A DNA stretch of 64,000 bases from Halomonas sp. CUBES01 (lineage in GTDB: Bacteria; Pseudomonadota; Gammaproteobacteria; Pseudomonadales; Halomonadaceae), in contig NZ_JAJLLW010000004.1 in NCBI RefSeq assembly GCF_020991005.1, positions 356,598-420,597 on the forward strand, given 5' to 3'. How positions within the stretch are numbered: the stretch's first letter is position 1; every line of letters starts with the position of its first letter. The translations under genes were made by a program, and so were the position numbers. The notes below the pieces were generated by a model. It searched no databases, was not told the origin of the DNA, and was given only the letters and a program-made list of their open reading frames with translations. Positions 9,748-22,350 of the stretch are shown piece by piece.

Positions 9748-10938
9748 CTAGTCGCGGAAAACGCGCACGCCCAGCGCCTTCAGGTACGACGTTTCCGGAA
9801 TGGCCGGGTGCACCGGATGGTCCGGCCCCTGATGCCCCTGGTAGATCACCTGGCCGTGACGGTCCTGGTGGCGAACCGCGCCGCGCACCACGTCGACCAG
9901 GCGCTCAGGCGCCAGGTGCATCGAGCAGGACGCCGATAGCAGCAAGCCGTCGCGGCCGAGCAGGCGCATCGCCTCACGGTTCAGTCGCGCATAGGCGCGT
10001 TCGCCGTTGGGGATATCCTTGCGCTTCTTGATAAACGCCGGCGGGTCGAGCACCACCACGTCGAACTGCTCGCCGTCGGCCTTGAGGGCCGCCAGCGCCT
10101 CGAACGCATCACCTTCCCCCACGGCCACCTGTTCCTGAACGCCATTCAGCTCGGCGTTGCGGGCCACCTGCTCGAGCGCCGGGCCAGAGCCATCCACGCA
10201 CAGCACCTCAGAGGCGCCGTTGGCAGCGGCCTGCACGCCCCAGCCCCCGACGTAGCTGAAGACGTCCAGCACGCGCTTGCCGGCGACCTGGCGATTGAGC
10301 CACGCACGGTTGACGCGGTGGTCGAAGAACCAGCCGGTTTTCTGGCCGTCGAGCACCGGCACGGCAAAGCGTACGCCGTTCTCTTCCAGCAGCACTTCGT
10401 CGGGCAAGGTGCCCTTGACCACGTCCACGTGGGCTTCCAGGCCTTCCTGACGACGGCCACCGGTGTCGTTGCGGAACACAATCGCGCTGGGCTTGATGAC
10501 CTTTTCCAGCGCATCGACGATGTCCTCGGCCAGCGCCTGCATACCCGCGGTGTTCAACTGCACCACGACCACGTCGCCAAAGCGGTCGATCACCAGCCCC
10601 GGCAGCAGGTCACCCTCACCGTGGATCAGGCGGTAGAAGGGTTGATCAAACAGCTGCTGACGCAGGGCCAGCGCCTGGTTGAAGCGGTGCACCAACAGCG
10701 AGCGATCCAGACGCATCTCAGGGTCCCGGGACATCACCCGGGCGCAAATCAGCGAATGCGGATTCACGTAGGCCACGCCGAGGGTCTTGCCATTGGACGC
10801 TTCGACCAGGGCGGCTTCACCCGGCGCAAAATCCTTCAGCGGCGTTTCCTTGATATCGACTTCGTTGGAATAAATCCACAGGTGGCCCGCCTTGAGGCGG
10901 CGGTCAGCGTTTTTATTCAGGCGCAGGCGTTGGGTCAC
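9748..10938 (-). CDS. rlmI: 23S rRNA (cytosine-C5) methyltransferase RlmI
   Basis: A class I SAM-dependent methyltransferase with an N-terminal PUA RNA-binding domain (about 1-75). It should make m5C1962 of 23S rRNA. Visible motifs are VLDVFSYVGGWGVQAA (SAM binding), VVLDPPAFIKKRKD (active-site DPP) and SASCSMHL (catalytic Cys). I place the start at the GTG at 10938, which has a GGAG six bases upstream and gives 396 residues, the usual RlmI length; a TTG four codons earlier is the alternative. Related RlmK/L enzymes lack this PUA arrangement. Confidence 0.92.
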   Translation of the reverse strand: MTQRLRLNKNADRRLKAGHLWIYSNEVDIKETPLKDFAPGEAALVEASNGKTLGVAYVNPHSLICARVMSRDPEMRLDRSLLVHRFNQALALRQQLFDQPFYRLIHGEGDLLPGLVIDRFGDVVVVQLNTAGMQALAEDIVDALEKVIKPSAIVFRNDTGGRRQEGLEAHVDVVKGTLPDEVLLEENGVRFAVPVLDGQKTGWFFDHRVNRAWLNRQVAGKRVLDVFSYVGGWGVQAAANGASEVLCVDGSGPALEQVARNAELNGVQEQVAVGEGDAFEALAALKADGEQFDVVVLDPPAFIKKRKDIPNGERAYARLNREAMRLLGRDGLLLSASCSMHLAPERLVDVVRGAVRHQDRHGQVIYQGHQGPDHPVHPAIPETSYLKALGVRVFRD

Positions 10939-11005
10939 AGCAATCTCCAAAAGAGCGCCTCAAGAGCGTTGGCTCCCAAGGCACGGGCAAATCAGTAGCA
11001 AATCG

Positions 11006-11833
11006 TTAACGCTGGCAGCCGGGACAAAAAACGCTTGCCCGCTGGCCAAGGGTGATACGGCGTAGCTCTGTTCCGCAGCGCATGCAGGGTTGGCCGTGCC
11101 GGCCATACACATTGAGACGCTGGGCAAAATAACCGGGCTCGCCCTGGCCGCTGACAAAATCGCGCAGCGTCGTGCCGCCCTGAATGATAGCAGCGGCCAG
11201 CACCTCCTTCACGGCGGCGGCCAGCGTCTCGTAGCGGGCCAGAGACACTCGGCCCGCCGCCCGACGCGGATCGATACCCGCCATGAACAGGGCTTCAGCG
11301 GCGTAGATATTACCCGCCCCGACCACCACGCGGTTATCCATCAGAAACGGCTTCACTGCGACGCGCTTGTTGCGTGACAGGCGATACAGCCAGCGGCCGT
11401 TGAAGGCGTCATCAAGCGGCTCCGGGCCGAGGTGCGCCAGGCGCTTGTCGGCGCTGCCGTCACCCAACTGCCAGTCGACGAACCCGAAGCGGCGGGGATC
11501 GTGGTAGCGCAGTACATGGCCGCTTTCGGTCACCACATCCACGTGGTCATGTTTCTTGGGCAAGTCACCTACCCGGGCAATGCGCAGGCTGCCCGACATG
11601 CCCAGGTGCCATAACAGCGTGGCAGCCCCCGCCGGCGCCTCGAGCGGCATCTGCAGGTATTTGGCACGCCGCTGCAATTCCCCGACCCGTGCGCCCACCA
11701 GCCGCTCGGCGAGGTCCTCGGGCACCGGCACGCGCAGCCGCGGCTGGCGCACCCGCACTTCGGTGATTTCCTGGCCTTGCAGATACGGCGCGATACCGCG
11801 CCGGGTGGTTTCAACTTCGGGCAGCTCGGGCAT
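11006..11833 (-). CDS. mutM: Formamidopyrimidine-DNA glycosylase MutM (Fpg)
   Basis: A bifunctional DNA glycosylase/AP lyase removing 8-oxoguanine and Fapy lesions. It starts [14 protein letters not shown], which contains the catalytic Pro2 and Glu3, and ends with a four-cysteine zinc finger (CMRCGTEL ... FCPGCQR). [12 protein letters not shown], the helix-two-turn-helix segment, is present. At 275 residues it has the standard Fpg length. The Nei family starts similarly, but the TLRDFV and GNIYA sequences fit Fpg. The gene is between rpmG and rlmI on the same strand. Confidence 0.96.
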   Translation of the reverse strand: MPELPEVETTRRGIAPYLQGQEITEVRVRQPRLRVPVPEDLAERLVGARVGELQRRAKYLQMPLEAPAGAATLLWHLGMSGSLRIARVGDLPKKHDHVDVVTESGHVLRYHDPRRFGFVDWQLGDGSADKRLAHLGPEPLDDAFNGRWLYRLSRNKRVAVKPFLMDNRVVVGAGNIYAAEALFMAGIDPRRAAGRVSLARYETLAAAVKEVLAAAIIQGGTTLRDFVSGQGEPGYFAQRLNVYGRHGQPCMRCGTELRRITLGQRASVFCPGCQR

Positions 11834-11919
11834 GATGAGAGCCTTTGATGACAGCGTGGTGACGGTCGTTCAAGCCCGCCATATCGAGGCCTTGCCGGGG
11901 CATAACACCCAGGCATGCA

Positions 11920-11946
11920 AAAACCCGGCTGTGTAGGCCGGGTTTT
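11920..11946 (-). terminator. Terminator of the rpmB-rpmG unit
   Basis: A 10-bp stem AAAACCCGGC/GCCGGGTTTT with a 7-base loop lies about 45 bases past the rpmG stop. Leftward transcription would end in a run of five T, as expected for a factor-independent terminator; the + strand also ends in TTTT. Confidence 0.85.
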
Positions 11947-11991
11947 CAACAGGTGCTCGCCTGCAGTGAAAGCCAGTCATCGCAACCGCGA

Positions 11992-12147
11992 TTACTTGAT
12001 TTTGGCTTCCTTGTACATGACGTGCTTACGGACCACCGGGTCGTATTTCTTGAATTCGAACTTATCCGGGGTGTTCCGCTTGTTTTTATCAGTGGTGTAG
12101 AAGTGACCGGTACCGGCACTGGACACCAACTTGATCTTATCGCGCAT
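11992..12147 (-). CDS. rpmG: Large ribosomal subunit protein bL33
   Basis: A 51-residue basic protein reading [20 protein letters not shown] at the N terminus and ending in YKEAKIK, an exact family pattern. It contains no cysteine, so it is the zinc-independent form. It lies 25 bases downstream of rpmB, the usual rpmB-rpmG pair. It is located near the ribosomal exit-site region with 23S rRNA. An AGTTAAACC context precedes the ATG and a strong hairpin terminator follows. Confidence 0.97.
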   Translation of the reverse strand: MRDKIKLVSSAGTGHFYTTDKNKRNTPDKFEFKKYDPVVRKHVMYKEAKIK

Positions 12148-12172
12148 GGTTTAACTCTCCCAAAATGCAGTC

Positions 12173-12409
12173 TTAGATGGCGTCGCCGCGCTTACGGATA
12201 TCAGCCAGAACCGTCTCAATACCTTTCTTGTCAATGATACGCATGCCCTTGGAGGATACGCGCAGCTTGACGAAGCGGCTTTCAGACTCAACCCAAAAGC
12301 GATGGGTGTGAAGGTTCGGCAAGAAACGACGACGTGTCTTACGCTGGGAGTGCGAAACGTTATTACCAGTTACCGGACGCTTACCGGTAACCTGACATAC
12401 TTTGGACAT
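12173..12409 (-). CDS. rpmB: Large ribosomal subunit protein bL28
   Basis: A 78-residue basic protein starting [20 protein letters not shown], the L28 signature, and containing [17 protein letters not shown]. The frame has a second ATG four codons upstream, but the conserved family start is at 12409, with a GAGGCTCTC-type purine stretch before it. It leads the rpmB-rpmG operon, and a likely sigma-70 promoter lies about 140 bases upstream. Confidence 0.97.
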   Translation of the reverse strand: MSKVCQVTGKRPVTGNNVSHSQRKTRRRFLPNLHTHRFWVESESRFVKLRVSSKGMRIIDKKGIETVLADIRKRGDAI

Positions 12410-12551
12410 GAGAGCCTCCAACTGCTTGGCCAGGATTTAATTACCTGAGTGTTCAAAACTGTCGGGCAAACCGGAGCAGGGAGGGCGTCAACGCGGTTAA
12501 CCGCCTAGCTATACCCAAATCCGTTATTCAACCCAAGTTCAAAGGTGGCAC

Positions 12552-12580
12552 TTTATACCAGAGCACTCGCCATTCAGCAA
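12552..12580 (-). promoter_or_regulatory. Probable sigma-70 promoter of rpmB-rpmG
   Basis: Read leftwards, TTGCTG (12580-12575) and TATAAA (12557-12552) are separated by 17 bases, close to the consensus -35 and -10 boxes. It is the best match in the gap between radC and rpmB. Confidence 0.5.
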
Positions 12581-12661
12581 GAAAAACCGTGACAAAAGGC
12601 CGAAAAACCGCCTTTTGATCCATGCTACTTAACATCGTTGCTGATTGGCCGGGTAGCGTGC

Positions 12662-13336
12662 TTACAGCCAACCCCGCTCGGCAAATGACACCACGTCTCC
12701 GTCCCCCACCACGAAATGATCCAGCACCCGCACATCAAAGAGGGCGAGTGCATCTTTCAAACGTTCTGTGATTCGTCGATCAGCATCGCTGGGCTCGGCC
12801 ACGCCCGAAGGGTGATTATGCGCCAGGATAACAGCGCCAGCATTGTGCGCCAGGGCACGCTTGGCAACTTCGCGGGGATAAACGGATGCGCTATCTAGGG
12901 TACCGCGAAACAGGGATTCATAGCGAATAATTCGGTGCTGTGTATCCAAAAAAAGTACCGCGAACTCCTCATGGCCAAGATGGCGCAGCTGAGCGCTCAA
13001 ATAATGGCGTACCAGCGTGGGTGAGGTCAGCGCCTCCCCGCGCGCTAGCTGCGTGGCCAGATGGCGCCTGGAAAGTTCGAGCGTGGCCTGCAGCTGGGCA
13101 AACTTGGCGCTGCCCAGCCCGCGTGCATCACAGAAGCTTGCCTGGTCGGCCTCCAGCAGCTGACGAAGGCCCCCAAAGCTTGCCAGCAGATCCCGCGCCA
13201 GGTCCACCGCCGAGCGCCCCTGCACCCCGACGCGCAGAAAGATCGCCAGCAGTTCGGCGTCCGAGAGCGCCTGGGCGCCCAGGTTCAATAATTTTTCACG
13301 CGGCCGCTCGCCTTCCGGCCAGTGGTTGATACCCAT
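12662..13336 (-). CDS. radC: RadC-family JAB1/MPN domain protein
   Basis: A 224-residue RadC family member. An N-terminal helix-hairpin-helix region (about 1-85; [18 protein letters not shown]) is followed by an MPN-like domain with the JAMM-type motif [15 protein letters not shown]. The ATG at 13336 gives the standard [17 protein letters not shown] start; the frame is open 17 codons further. Despite the name, a direct repair role has not held up in E. coli, so the function remains unclear. It diverges from coaBC, a common arrangement. Confidence 0.93.
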   Translation of the reverse strand: MGINHWPEGERPREKLLNLGAQALSDAELLAIFLRVGVQGRSAVDLARDLLASFGGLRQLLEADQASFCDARGLGSAKFAQLQATLELSRRHLATQLARGEALTSPTLVRHYLSAQLRHLGHEEFAVLFLDTQHRIIRYESLFRGTLDSASVYPREVAKRALAHNAGAVILAHNHPSGVAEPSDADRRITERLKDALALFDVRVLDHFVVGDGDVVSFAERGWL

Positions 13337-13452
13337 CGCTGCCTCCCTGAGCGGTGTTTCACCTTTCCCTGTGCGTGGATGCAGCATGCCAAATTGTGCA
13401 GACGAATGGTATGGTAAGCGACCTAAAGAATGCTCAACGTGGGTCTACTGCC

Positions 13453-14733
13453 ATGTCGTCCGTGATTTCGCCAACGCCGCCAATCGCTAACGGTAAACGC
13501 GTGCTGCTGGGCATCAGTGCCGGCATCGCCGCGTATAAAAGTGCGCTGATCGTGCGCCTGCTCAAACAGGCAGGCTGCGAGGTTCGCGTGGTGATGACCA
13601 GCGGCGCCCAGGCGTTCATTACGCCGTTGACGCTCCAGGCGCTGTCCGGTGAGCCGGTGCGTACCTCGCTGCTCGATCCCGAGGCCGAGGCGGGCATGGG
13701 GCATATTGAGCTCGCCCGCTGGGCCGACGTCGTCCTGGTCGCGCCCGCCACCGCTGATCTCATGGCCCGCCTGGCCCAGGGCATGGCCGATGACCTGCTC
13801 ACCACGCTGTGTCTGGCCAGCACTGCCCCCAAGCTGATGGCCCCCGCCATGAACCAGGCCATGTGGCGCCATCCCGCCACCCTGCGCAATGCCCGGCAGC
13901 TGGAAGACGACGGCTGGCAGCTGATTGGTCCCGCCGCGGGCGACCAGGCCTGCGGCGACGTCGGCCCGGGCAGAATGAGCGAGCCAGAAACCATCGCGGA
14001 CGCGCTGCTTCAGCATCTGGCGACCCCCACCATCGCGCCCGCCAGCAGCGAGGCGCCGCACGTGGTAATCACCGCCGGCCCGACCCGCGAAGCCCTCGAC
14101 CCGGTTCGCTACCTCTCGAACCACAGCTCCGGCAAGATGGGCTACGCCCTCGCCGCCGCTGCGGCCACCCAGGGGGCGCGTGTCACCCTGATCAGCGGGC
14201 CAGTGAGCCTCGCCACGCCGCCGGGCGTTACCCGCATTGACGTGGAATCCGCCACGGAGATGCACCGTGAAGCGCTGGCCCTTGCTTCCCAGGCGGCGCT
14301 GTTCATTGGCTGCGCGGCCGTGGCCGACTACCGCGCCGCCAGCGCCGCCGAGCACAAGATGAAAAAGACCGACGACAACGACACCCTGACGCTTACCCTG
14401 GTCAAAAACCCCGACATTATTGCCGATGTGGCAGCGCTGCCCACCGACACCCGACCCTTCGTGGTCGGCTTTGCCGCCGAAACCCAGAACGTCGAGCACT
14501 ATGCCGCCGACAAGCTGACGCGCAAGGGACTCGACATGATCGTGGCCAACGACGTCAGCCATCAGGGTCTCGGCTTCGGCAGCGACGATAACGCGGCATT
14601 ACTGCTATGGCGCACGCCCCAGGGGGTTGAGCGTCGGGAAGAAGCCCCGCAACGCAAGACTCAGTTGGCGGCTCGCGTTATCCAACAAGCCCTTAGACTA
14701 CTACCCCCGTCTACCACCGGAGTGCCCTCATGA
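13453..14733 (+). CDS. coaBC: Bifunctional phosphopantothenoylcysteine decarboxylase / phosphopantothenate-cysteine ligase
   Basis: A 426-residue flavoprotein fusion carrying out two consecutive steps of coenzyme A synthesis. The N-terminal CoaC half (to about 200) has [11 protein letters not shown] and the [11 protein letters not shown] loop; the CoaB half has [21 protein letters not shown] and the [12 protein letters not shown] region containing the active-site lysines. The ATG at 13453 is chosen because it begins shortly before the conserved fold; another in-frame ATG is at 13411. The stop overlaps dut by four bases. Confidence 0.95.
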   Translation: MSSVISPTPPIANGKRVLLGISAGIAAYKSALIVRLLKQAGCEVRVVMTSGAQAFITPLTLQALSGEPVRTSLLDPEAEAGMGHIELARWADVVLVAPATADLMARLAQGMADDLLTTLCLASTAPKLMAPAMNQAMWRHPATLRNARQLEDDGWQLIGPAAGDQACGDVGPGRMSEPETIADALLQHLATPTIAPASSEAPHVVITAGPTREALDPVRYLSNHSSGKMGYALAAAAATQGARVTLISGPVSLATPPGVTRIDVESATEMHREALALASQAALFIGCAAVADYRAASAAEHKMKKTDDNDTLTLTLVKNPDIIADVAALPTDTRPFVVGFAAETQNVEHYAADKLTRKGLDMIVANDVSHQGLGFGSDDNAALLLWRTPQGVERREEAPQRKTQLAARVIQQALRLLPPSTTGVPS

Positions 14734-15188
14734 CCGCCCGCCCTTGCCTGCAGTGCAAAGTCCTCGATGAACGACTGCGTGACTATTTACCGCATTACGC
14801 GACCGACGGGTCGGCGGGCATGGACCTTCGCGCACTGCTTGACGAGCCGCTTACTCTGCACCCGGGCGACACACAGCTCGTACGAACGGGCCTGGCAATC
14901 TATATTGAAGACCCGGGCCTTGCCGGCATGATTCTGCCGCGCTCCGGTCTGGGGCATAAACACGGCATCGTGCTGGGCAATCTGGTGGGCTTGATCGATG
15001 CCGACTACCAGGGAGAGTTGATGATTTCCGTATGGAACCGCGGCCAAAGCGCCTTTACGCTCGCGCCGTTCGAGCGGTTGGCACAGTACGTGCTTGTGCC
15101 TGTGGTGCAGGCGGCGCTTGAGCTGGTCGATCAGTTCAGCGATTCCAACCGCGGCAGCGGCGGCTTCGGCAGCACCGGCCGTCATTAA
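14730..15188 (+). CDS. dut: Deoxyuridine 5'-triphosphate nucleotidohydrolase
   Basis: A 152-residue trimeric dUTPase that hydrolyses dUTP to dUMP and pyrophosphate. The five motifs are readable: [34 protein letters not shown] and [10 protein letters not shown] at the C terminus. The start overlaps the coaBC stop (ATGA). The coaBC-dut-algC order matches Pseudomonas and relatives. Confidence 0.97.
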   Translation: MTARPCLQCKVLDERLRDYLPHYATDGSAGMDLRALLDEPLTLHPGDTQLVRTGLAIYIEDPGLAGMILPRSGLGHKHGIVLGNLVGLIDADYQGELMISVWNRGQSAFTLAPFERLAQYVLVPVVQAALELVDQFSDSNRGSGGFGSTGRH

Positions 15189-15220
15189 TCGGTACTGGCT
15201 ACTTGAGTAAGGATACTTCC

Positions 15221-16609
15221 ATGACGACAGCTACAATTCCCGCTTCGATCTTTCGCGCCTACGACATCCGCGGCATCGTCGATGACACCCTCACCGAAGA
15301 CACAGTGGAATGGATCGGCCGTGCGATCGGCGCCGAAGCCACTGACCGGGGCGAATCCACCGTGGTGGTCGCCCGCGACGGACGTCTTTCGGGCCCACGG
15401 CTTCAGGCGGCCCTGATGCGCGGCCTGAACGCGGCGGGATGCGACGTGATCGATATCGGCATGGTGCCCACCCCGGTGCTGTATTTCGCCACCCATATTC
15501 TTGACGGTACGCGCTCCGGAGTCATGGTCACCGGCAGCCACAACCCGCCCGACTACAACGGCTTCAAGATTGTGCTCGATGGCGACACCCTATCGGGCGA
15601 TGCCATCACCGCCCTCTACGAACGTTTACAGTCAGGCGATCTACCCCAAGGAGAAGGCCACATTCGCCAGGAAGACGTGCGCGACGCCTACTTAACGCGC
15701 ATCCTGGGTGACGTAACGATTAACCGGCCTATCAAGGCCGTGGTCGACTGCGGCAACGGCGTGGCCGGCGAGCTTGGTCCGCAATTGATTGAGCGTCTGG
15801 GCGTTGACACCGTACCGCTGTTTGACGAGATCGATGGTACCTTCCCCAACCATCATCCCGACCCCGGCAAGCCCGAGAACCTGCAGGATCTTATTCGCAC
15901 GGTGCAGGAAACCAACGCCGATATAGGCCTGGCCTTCGACGGCGACGGCGACCGCCTCGGCGTCATTACCCCTCGCGGCCGGCTGATCTACCCGGACCAT
16001 CTGTTGATGGCGTTTGCCACCGATATGCTGGGCCGCAATCAAGGCGCCAAGGTCATTTTTGACGTCAAGTGCACCGGCAACCTGGTCAAGGTGATAAGCG
16101 ACGCCGGGGGTGAGCCGGAAATGTGGCGCACCGGCCACTCGCTCATCAAGGCACGCATGAAGGAAACCGGCGCCCTGCTGGCCGGCGAAATGAGCGGGCA
16201 TATCTTCTTCAAGGAACGCTGGTACGGCTTCGACGACGGCATTTACGCCGCCGCTCGGCTGTTGGAAATCCTGGCCAACTACGCGGGCGACGCCGATGCG
16301 TATTTTGACAGTTTCCCCCAGGACCTCGGCACGCCGGAAATCAATATCACCGTCACCGACAGCAATAAATTCAACCTGGTCGATAAACTTGCTCGGGAAG
16401 GCGACTTCGGCGATGGTATCAAGACCACGCTGGATGGCATTCGGGTCGACTACCCGGACGGATGGGGCCTTTGCCGGGCCTCCAACACCACCCCCGTGTT
16501 AGTACTGCGTTTTGAAGGAAAAAATGAAGCGGCCTTAACGCGCATTAAAGCGCAGTTTGCCAATGCACTGAAAAACGTCGACCCCGCTTTGACGCTACCC
16601 CCGGCTTAG
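15221..16609 (+). CDS. algC: Phosphomannomutase / phosphoglucomutase AlgC
   Basis: A 462-residue alpha-D-phosphohexomutase. It interconverts Man-6-P/Man-1-P and Glc-6-P/Glc-1-P for exopolysaccharide and LPS precursors. The phosphoserine is S106 in VMVTGSHNPP, the metal loop is FDGDGDRLG and the sugar-binding loop GEMSGHIFF is present. The ATG at 15221 follows AAGGAT by six bases and gives PASIFRAYDIRG near the N terminus, as in P. aeruginosa AlgC; a TTG six codons earlier is less likely. Which sugar is preferred in this organism cannot be told. Confidence 0.95.
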   Translation: MTTATIPASIFRAYDIRGIVDDTLTEDTVEWIGRAIGAEATDRGESTVVVARDGRLSGPRLQAALMRGLNAAGCDVIDIGMVPTPVLYFATHILDGTRSGVMVTGSHNPPDYNGFKIVLDGDTLSGDAITALYERLQSGDLPQGEGHIRQEDVRDAYLTRILGDVTINRPIKAVVDCGNGVAGELGPQLIERLGVDTVPLFDEIDGTFPNHHPDPGKPENLQDLIRTVQETNADIGLAFDGDGDRLGVITPRGRLIYPDHLLMAFATDMLGRNQGAKVIFDVKCTGNLVKVISDAGGEPEMWRTGHSLIKARMKETGALLAGEMSGHIFFKERWYGFDDGIYAAARLLEILANYAGDADAYFDSFPQDLGTPEINITVTDSNKFNLVDKLAREGDFGDGIKTTLDGIRVDYPDGWGLCRASNTTPVLVLRFEGKNEAALTRIKAQFANALKNVDPALTLPPA

Positions 16610-17620
<1,011 letters not shown>

Positions 17621-17642
17621 CCGCGACGGGAGGAGCAACGTC

Positions 17643-18251
17643 ATGAGCGATGATCGCAAACCTCGCCGCCGCGAGCAGATACTCCAGGCCCTGGCCCTGA
17701 TGCTGGAGGAAGACAGCGGGAAGCGTATCACCACCGCCGCCCTGGCCCGCCAGGTCGGGGTGTCCGAAGCCGCCCTCTACCGCCACTTCCCCAGCAAGGC
17801 GCGCATGTTCGAAGGGCTGATCGACTTTATCGAAGAAAGCATCTTTGCGCGCATTAACCGCATCATGGAAGAAGTGCCCGACGCCACTAACCGCTGCCAC
17901 ACGATCCTGTCGCTGGTGCTCGGCTTTGCCGAAAAGAACCCGGGACTTGCCCGCGTAATGGGCGGTGATGTATTGACCGGCGAGACCGCTCGGCTGCGCC
18001 AGCGGATTCACCAGCTGTTCGAGCGCCTGGAAACCCAGTTCAAGCAGATTCTCCGCGAAGCCGAAATGCGCGAGGGCCTGCGCCCCACCATCCCCGCCTC
18101 GGCCGCTGCCAATTTGCTGGCGGCCCAGGCAGAGGGGCGTATTTCGCAGTATGTGCGCAGCGATTTCAAACGCCTGCCCACCGACTACTGGGACGACCAG
18201 TGGACGCTGCTATCCGCCCAGCTGCTGCGAGAGGCGGTGCAGCCGGCATGA
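17643..18251 (+). CDS. slmA: Nucleoid occlusion factor SlmA
   Basis: A 202-residue TetR-fold protein that binds specific chromosomal sites and blocks FtsZ assembly over the nucleoid. The helix-turn-helix lies at about residues 28-52 ([20 protein letters not shown]), followed by the SlmA-typical [16 protein letters not shown] and GDVLTGE. It follows argB with an AGGAG ribosome-binding site. General TetR regulators lack these C-terminal motifs. It ends 32 bases before a strong bidirectional terminator. Confidence 0.94.
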   Translation: MSDDRKPRRREQILQALALMLEEDSGKRITTAALARQVGVSEAALYRHFPSKARMFEGLIDFIEESIFARINRIMEEVPDATNRCHTILSLVLGFAEKNPGLARVMGGDVLTGETARLRQRIHQLFERLETQFKQILREAEMREGLRPTIPASAAANLLAAQAEGRISQYVRSDFKRLPTDYWDDQWTLLSAQLLREAVQPA

Positions 18252-18283
18252 CCCTGCGGCGCCCGGCATAACACCTGACCCAA

Positions 18284-18317
18284 AAAAACGGCGCTCCCTG
18301 ATGGGAGCGCCGTTTTT
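18284..18317. terminator. Bidirectional terminator between slmA and rpoH
   Basis: A perfect 15-bp inverted repeat (AAAAACGGCGCTCCC) with a TGAT loop is flanked by A-runs on the left and T-runs on the right. It can end both rightward slmA and leftward rpoH transcripts. Confidence 0.95.
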
Positions 18318-18337
18318 ATTGGGCTGAAACTGCTCGC

Positions 18338-19204
18338 TCATGCCGCGATGGCGTCGCCCATTTTCTGACGCAACTTTTTCATTGCATTCTTCTCGAGCTG
18401 GCGAATGCGCTCGGCGCTGACGCCATAGACATCGGCCAGATCATGCAGGGTTGCCTTGTTCTCTGCCAGCCAGCGACGCTGCAGGATATCCCGCGAGCGC
18501 TCGTCAAGGCCTTCGAGCGCCAGCTGCAAACGGCGTGTGGAATCTTCCTCGAAATCGCTGTCTTCCAGCTGTGTTGCCGGGTCAGACGCCGCATCATCAA
18601 GAAAATGCACCGGCGCCTGATAGGCACTGTCTTCGTCTTCGCTGGGCGAGGCGTCAAACCCTGCATCGTAGGAGGACAGACGCCCTTCCATATCGCGCAC
18701 AACGCCTGGTTTAACGTCGAGATCCTTGGCAATCGCCTCGACCTCGTCGTTATTGAGCCAGGCAAGACGCTTCTTGGCGCTGCGCAGGTTGAAGAACAGC
18801 TTGCGCTGGGCCTTGGTCGTGGCAATTTTGACGATACGCCAGTTACGCAGCACGAACTCGTGAATCTCGGCCTTGATCCAGTGCACGGCAAACGACACCA
18901 GCCGAACGCCTTGATTGGGATCGAAGCGCTTGACGGCTTTCATCAAGCCGACGTTACCTTCCTGAATTAAATCGGCTTGCGGTAGACCATACCCCGAATA
19001 ACTACGGGCGATATGTACCACGAAGCGCAAATGCGATAGTACCAAACGTCGCGCTGCTTCCAGATCGCCTTCATCGTGCAGGCGGAACGCAAGCTCGCGC
19101 TCTTCATCGGCACTGAGAACTGCAATGCCGTTGACCGCTTTGATATAGCCACCCAGGTCGTGGCCTGGGGAAAGCTGTCCCACCGGTAGAAGACTAGTGC
19201 TCAT
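18338..19204 (-). CDS. rpoH: Heat-shock sigma factor RpoH (sigma-32)
   Basis: A 288-residue group 3-like sigma-70 family factor that directs transcription of chaperone and protease genes. Region 2 has [17 protein letters not shown] and [19 protein letters not shown]; the RpoH box [10 protein letters not shown] is diagnostic; region 4 has [20 protein letters not shown]. It lies downstream of ftsYEX on the same strand, the classic ftsYEX-rpoH order. In E. coli the message is itself a thermosensor and the protein is degraded by FtsH; whether that applies here was not assessed. Confidence 0.98.
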   Translation of the reverse strand: MSTSLLPVGQLSPGHDLGGYIKAVNGIAVLSADEERELAFRLHDEGDLEAARRLVLSHLRFVVHIARSYSGYGLPQADLIQEGNVGLMKAVKRFDPNQGVRLVSFAVHWIKAEIHEFVLRNWRIVKIATTKAQRKLFFNLRSAKKRLAWLNNDEVEAIAKDLDVKPGVVRDMEGRLSSYDAGFDASPSEDEDSAYQAPVHFLDDAASDPATQLEDSDFEEDSTRRLQLALEGLDERSRDILQRRWLAENKATLHDLADVYGVSAERIRQLEKNAMKKLRQKMGDAIAA

Positions 19205-19309
19205 GTGCAGGTGGTCTCCCTGTAACCCTTACGTGGTTTAGTGTGTCACTGTGACCTTGCCGTATGGACAAGGTTCCCTCGCCGTCGCCTGATGAGCAAC
19301 GCGGGCCTT

Positions 19310-20350
19310 TCAGCGCGGGCGGATACTGGCAAGGTGCCGCGATACGGCGAGCCATGCCCCCAGCCAGCCAAGTAGTGTACTGCAAGATAGCAACATTGTG
19401 GAGCCTGTCACGTCCAGTTGAGGCAATGAAAAGCTGGCACCGTAGCTCGCCGCCAAGGCGGCCACCGGCATCGACAGCCAATGGTTGCCCAACGTCAGCA
19501 GGCCAAGCGCCAGCACCCCGCCGCCAACGCCGTACCAGGCGCCGCTGTACAGGAAGGGACGCCTGACAAACGCATGGGTCGCGCCGATCAGCATTACCAC
19601 TTCGATTTCACGCCGTCGGCTCTCCACCGACAGGCGGATGGTATTACCCACCACCAGCAGCACGCCCAGACCAAACAGTACGCCCAGCGCCAATGCCACC
19701 CGCGTGCCCAGCGCCGCCAAGTGGCGCAGGCGCTCGACCCAGGCCAGGTCGACGCGTACTTCGTCGACACCGGCCAGGCTCTCCAAGCGCTCGGCAAGGG
19801 CCTGCATGAGGTCAGGGTCAACGCTACCCGGACGCACCACAATACTGCTCGGCAGGGGGTTATCCTCAAGCCCGGAGAGCGCATCTTCTACGCCCAGGGA
19901 CTGCTGAAAGTCGGCCATGCCCTGCTCGGCGCTGACAAAGCGGGTGCTTTGCACGTCAGTATCCGCACTGACGGCCTGCTCAATGCGCTTGGCCTCCCCA
20001 GACGCGACCCCGGTGTCGAGATAAACGGTGAGCGTCGCGCTGTCATCCAGTTCCGCATCCAGCAGCCGGGCGCTATCCAGCGTGAGCCACAGCGCCGCCG
20101 GCAGCACCAGGGCAATGGCGATGGCCAGCATGGTGAGCAAATTGCCCAGCGGGTAGCGGATCAGGCGATGCAGACTGTCGATCGCCATCGCCCGGTGGTG
20201 CCTACCCCAGGCGCGCAGGCGGCTGGATCGACGCGGCTGCTGCGATCGTGCGCCCTGCTTTTGAGGGCGCTGGGATTCCTGGGTCGCCGCGCGGGGACGC
20301 CCTGAGCGAGGCGCGGCGCCTTTGGGTTTGATACCGGTGGGTCGTTTCAT
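19310..20350 (-). CDS. ftsX: Cell-division ABC transporter permease-like subunit FtsX
   Basis: A 346-residue inner-membrane protein of the FtsEX complex, which couples ATP hydrolysis to activation of peptidoglycan amidases at the septum. It has a basic cytoplasmic N-terminal extension of about 65 residues, a first membrane segment (about 75-95), a periplasmic domain (about 100-210, with TLTVYLDTGVA) and three C-terminal membrane segments. The stop is 105 bases from rpoH and its start overlaps ftsE by four bases. Confidence 0.95.
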   Translation of the reverse strand: MKRPTGIKPKGAAPRSGRPRAATQESQRPQKQGARSQQPRRSSRLRAWGRHHRAMAIDSLHRLIRYPLGNLLTMLAIAIALVLPAALWLTLDSARLLDAELDDSATLTVYLDTGVASGEAKRIEQAVSADTDVQSTRFVSAEQGMADFQQSLGVEDALSGLEDNPLPSSIVVRPGSVDPDLMQALAERLESLAGVDEVRVDLAWVERLRHLAALGTRVALALGVLFGLGVLLVVGNTIRLSVESRRREIEVVMLIGATHAFVRRPFLYSGAWYGVGGGVLALGLLTLGNHWLSMPVAALAASYGASFSLPQLDVTGSTMLLSCSTLLGWLGAWLAVSRHLASIRPR

Positions 20351-21011
20351 GCGGCCCCCTCGTCCGCCACCAGGCGGCCATCGCGCAGGCGGATCATCCG
20401 ATGCTGGAGCCGCGCGATCAGCGCCAGGTCGTGACTGGCGATCACCACCGTCGTGCCGATACGGTTAAAATCTTCGAACAGTGCCATGATGTCGGCCGAC
20501 AGCTGTGGGTCAAGGTTACCCGTCGGTTCGTCGGCAAGCAGCAGGGCGGGCTTGTTGACGACCGCCCGGGCGATGCCGACGCGCTGCTGCTCACCGCCGG
20601 ACAGCTCGATGGGCAGCGCTTTCTCGCGGTGCAACAGCCCGACTTTATCAAGGGCCGCACGAACGCGGCGGGCGGACTCGCGGGGTTCGATGCCCTGAAT
20701 GTCCAGCGGCAACGAGACGTTGTGGTAGACACTGCGATCAAACAGCAACTGGTGATCCTGAAACACCACGCCAATCTGTCGGCGGTAAAACGGCACCTGG
20801 CTGGCGTGCAACTGGGCAATATCATGCCCCGCCACCACCACTCGCCCGCGACTGGGTTTTTCCAGGCGCATGATCAGGCGCAGCAGCGAGCTCTTCCCCG
20901 CGCCGGAGTGGCCGGTGAGAAACACCATCTCGCCTCTCGCCACGCGAAAGTTGAGGTGCGATAGCGCTTCGAAGCGCCCTCCGTAGCGCTTCCCCACATG
21001 CTCAAAGGCGA

Positions 21012-21015
<4 letters not shown>
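20347..21015 (-). CDS. ftsE: Cell-division ATP-binding protein FtsE
   Basis: The 222-residue ABC ATPase partner of FtsX. Walker A (TGHSGAGKSSLLRL), the ABC signature LSGGEQQRVGIARA and Walker B LLLADEPTGNLDP are complete, and MIAFEHVGKRYGG is the usual N terminus. It overlaps ftsY upstream and ftsX downstream by four bases each, so the three are translated as one unit. Confidence 0.97.
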
Positions 21016-22259
<1,244 letters not shown>

Positions 22260-22350
22260 TGAGGTCATCCGACTGATAAAAGTGAAGAATGGGATTATCC
22301 TACCACCGCCAACCAAGACTTTGGATAAGGAGCCCGCTACAATCCGCGTT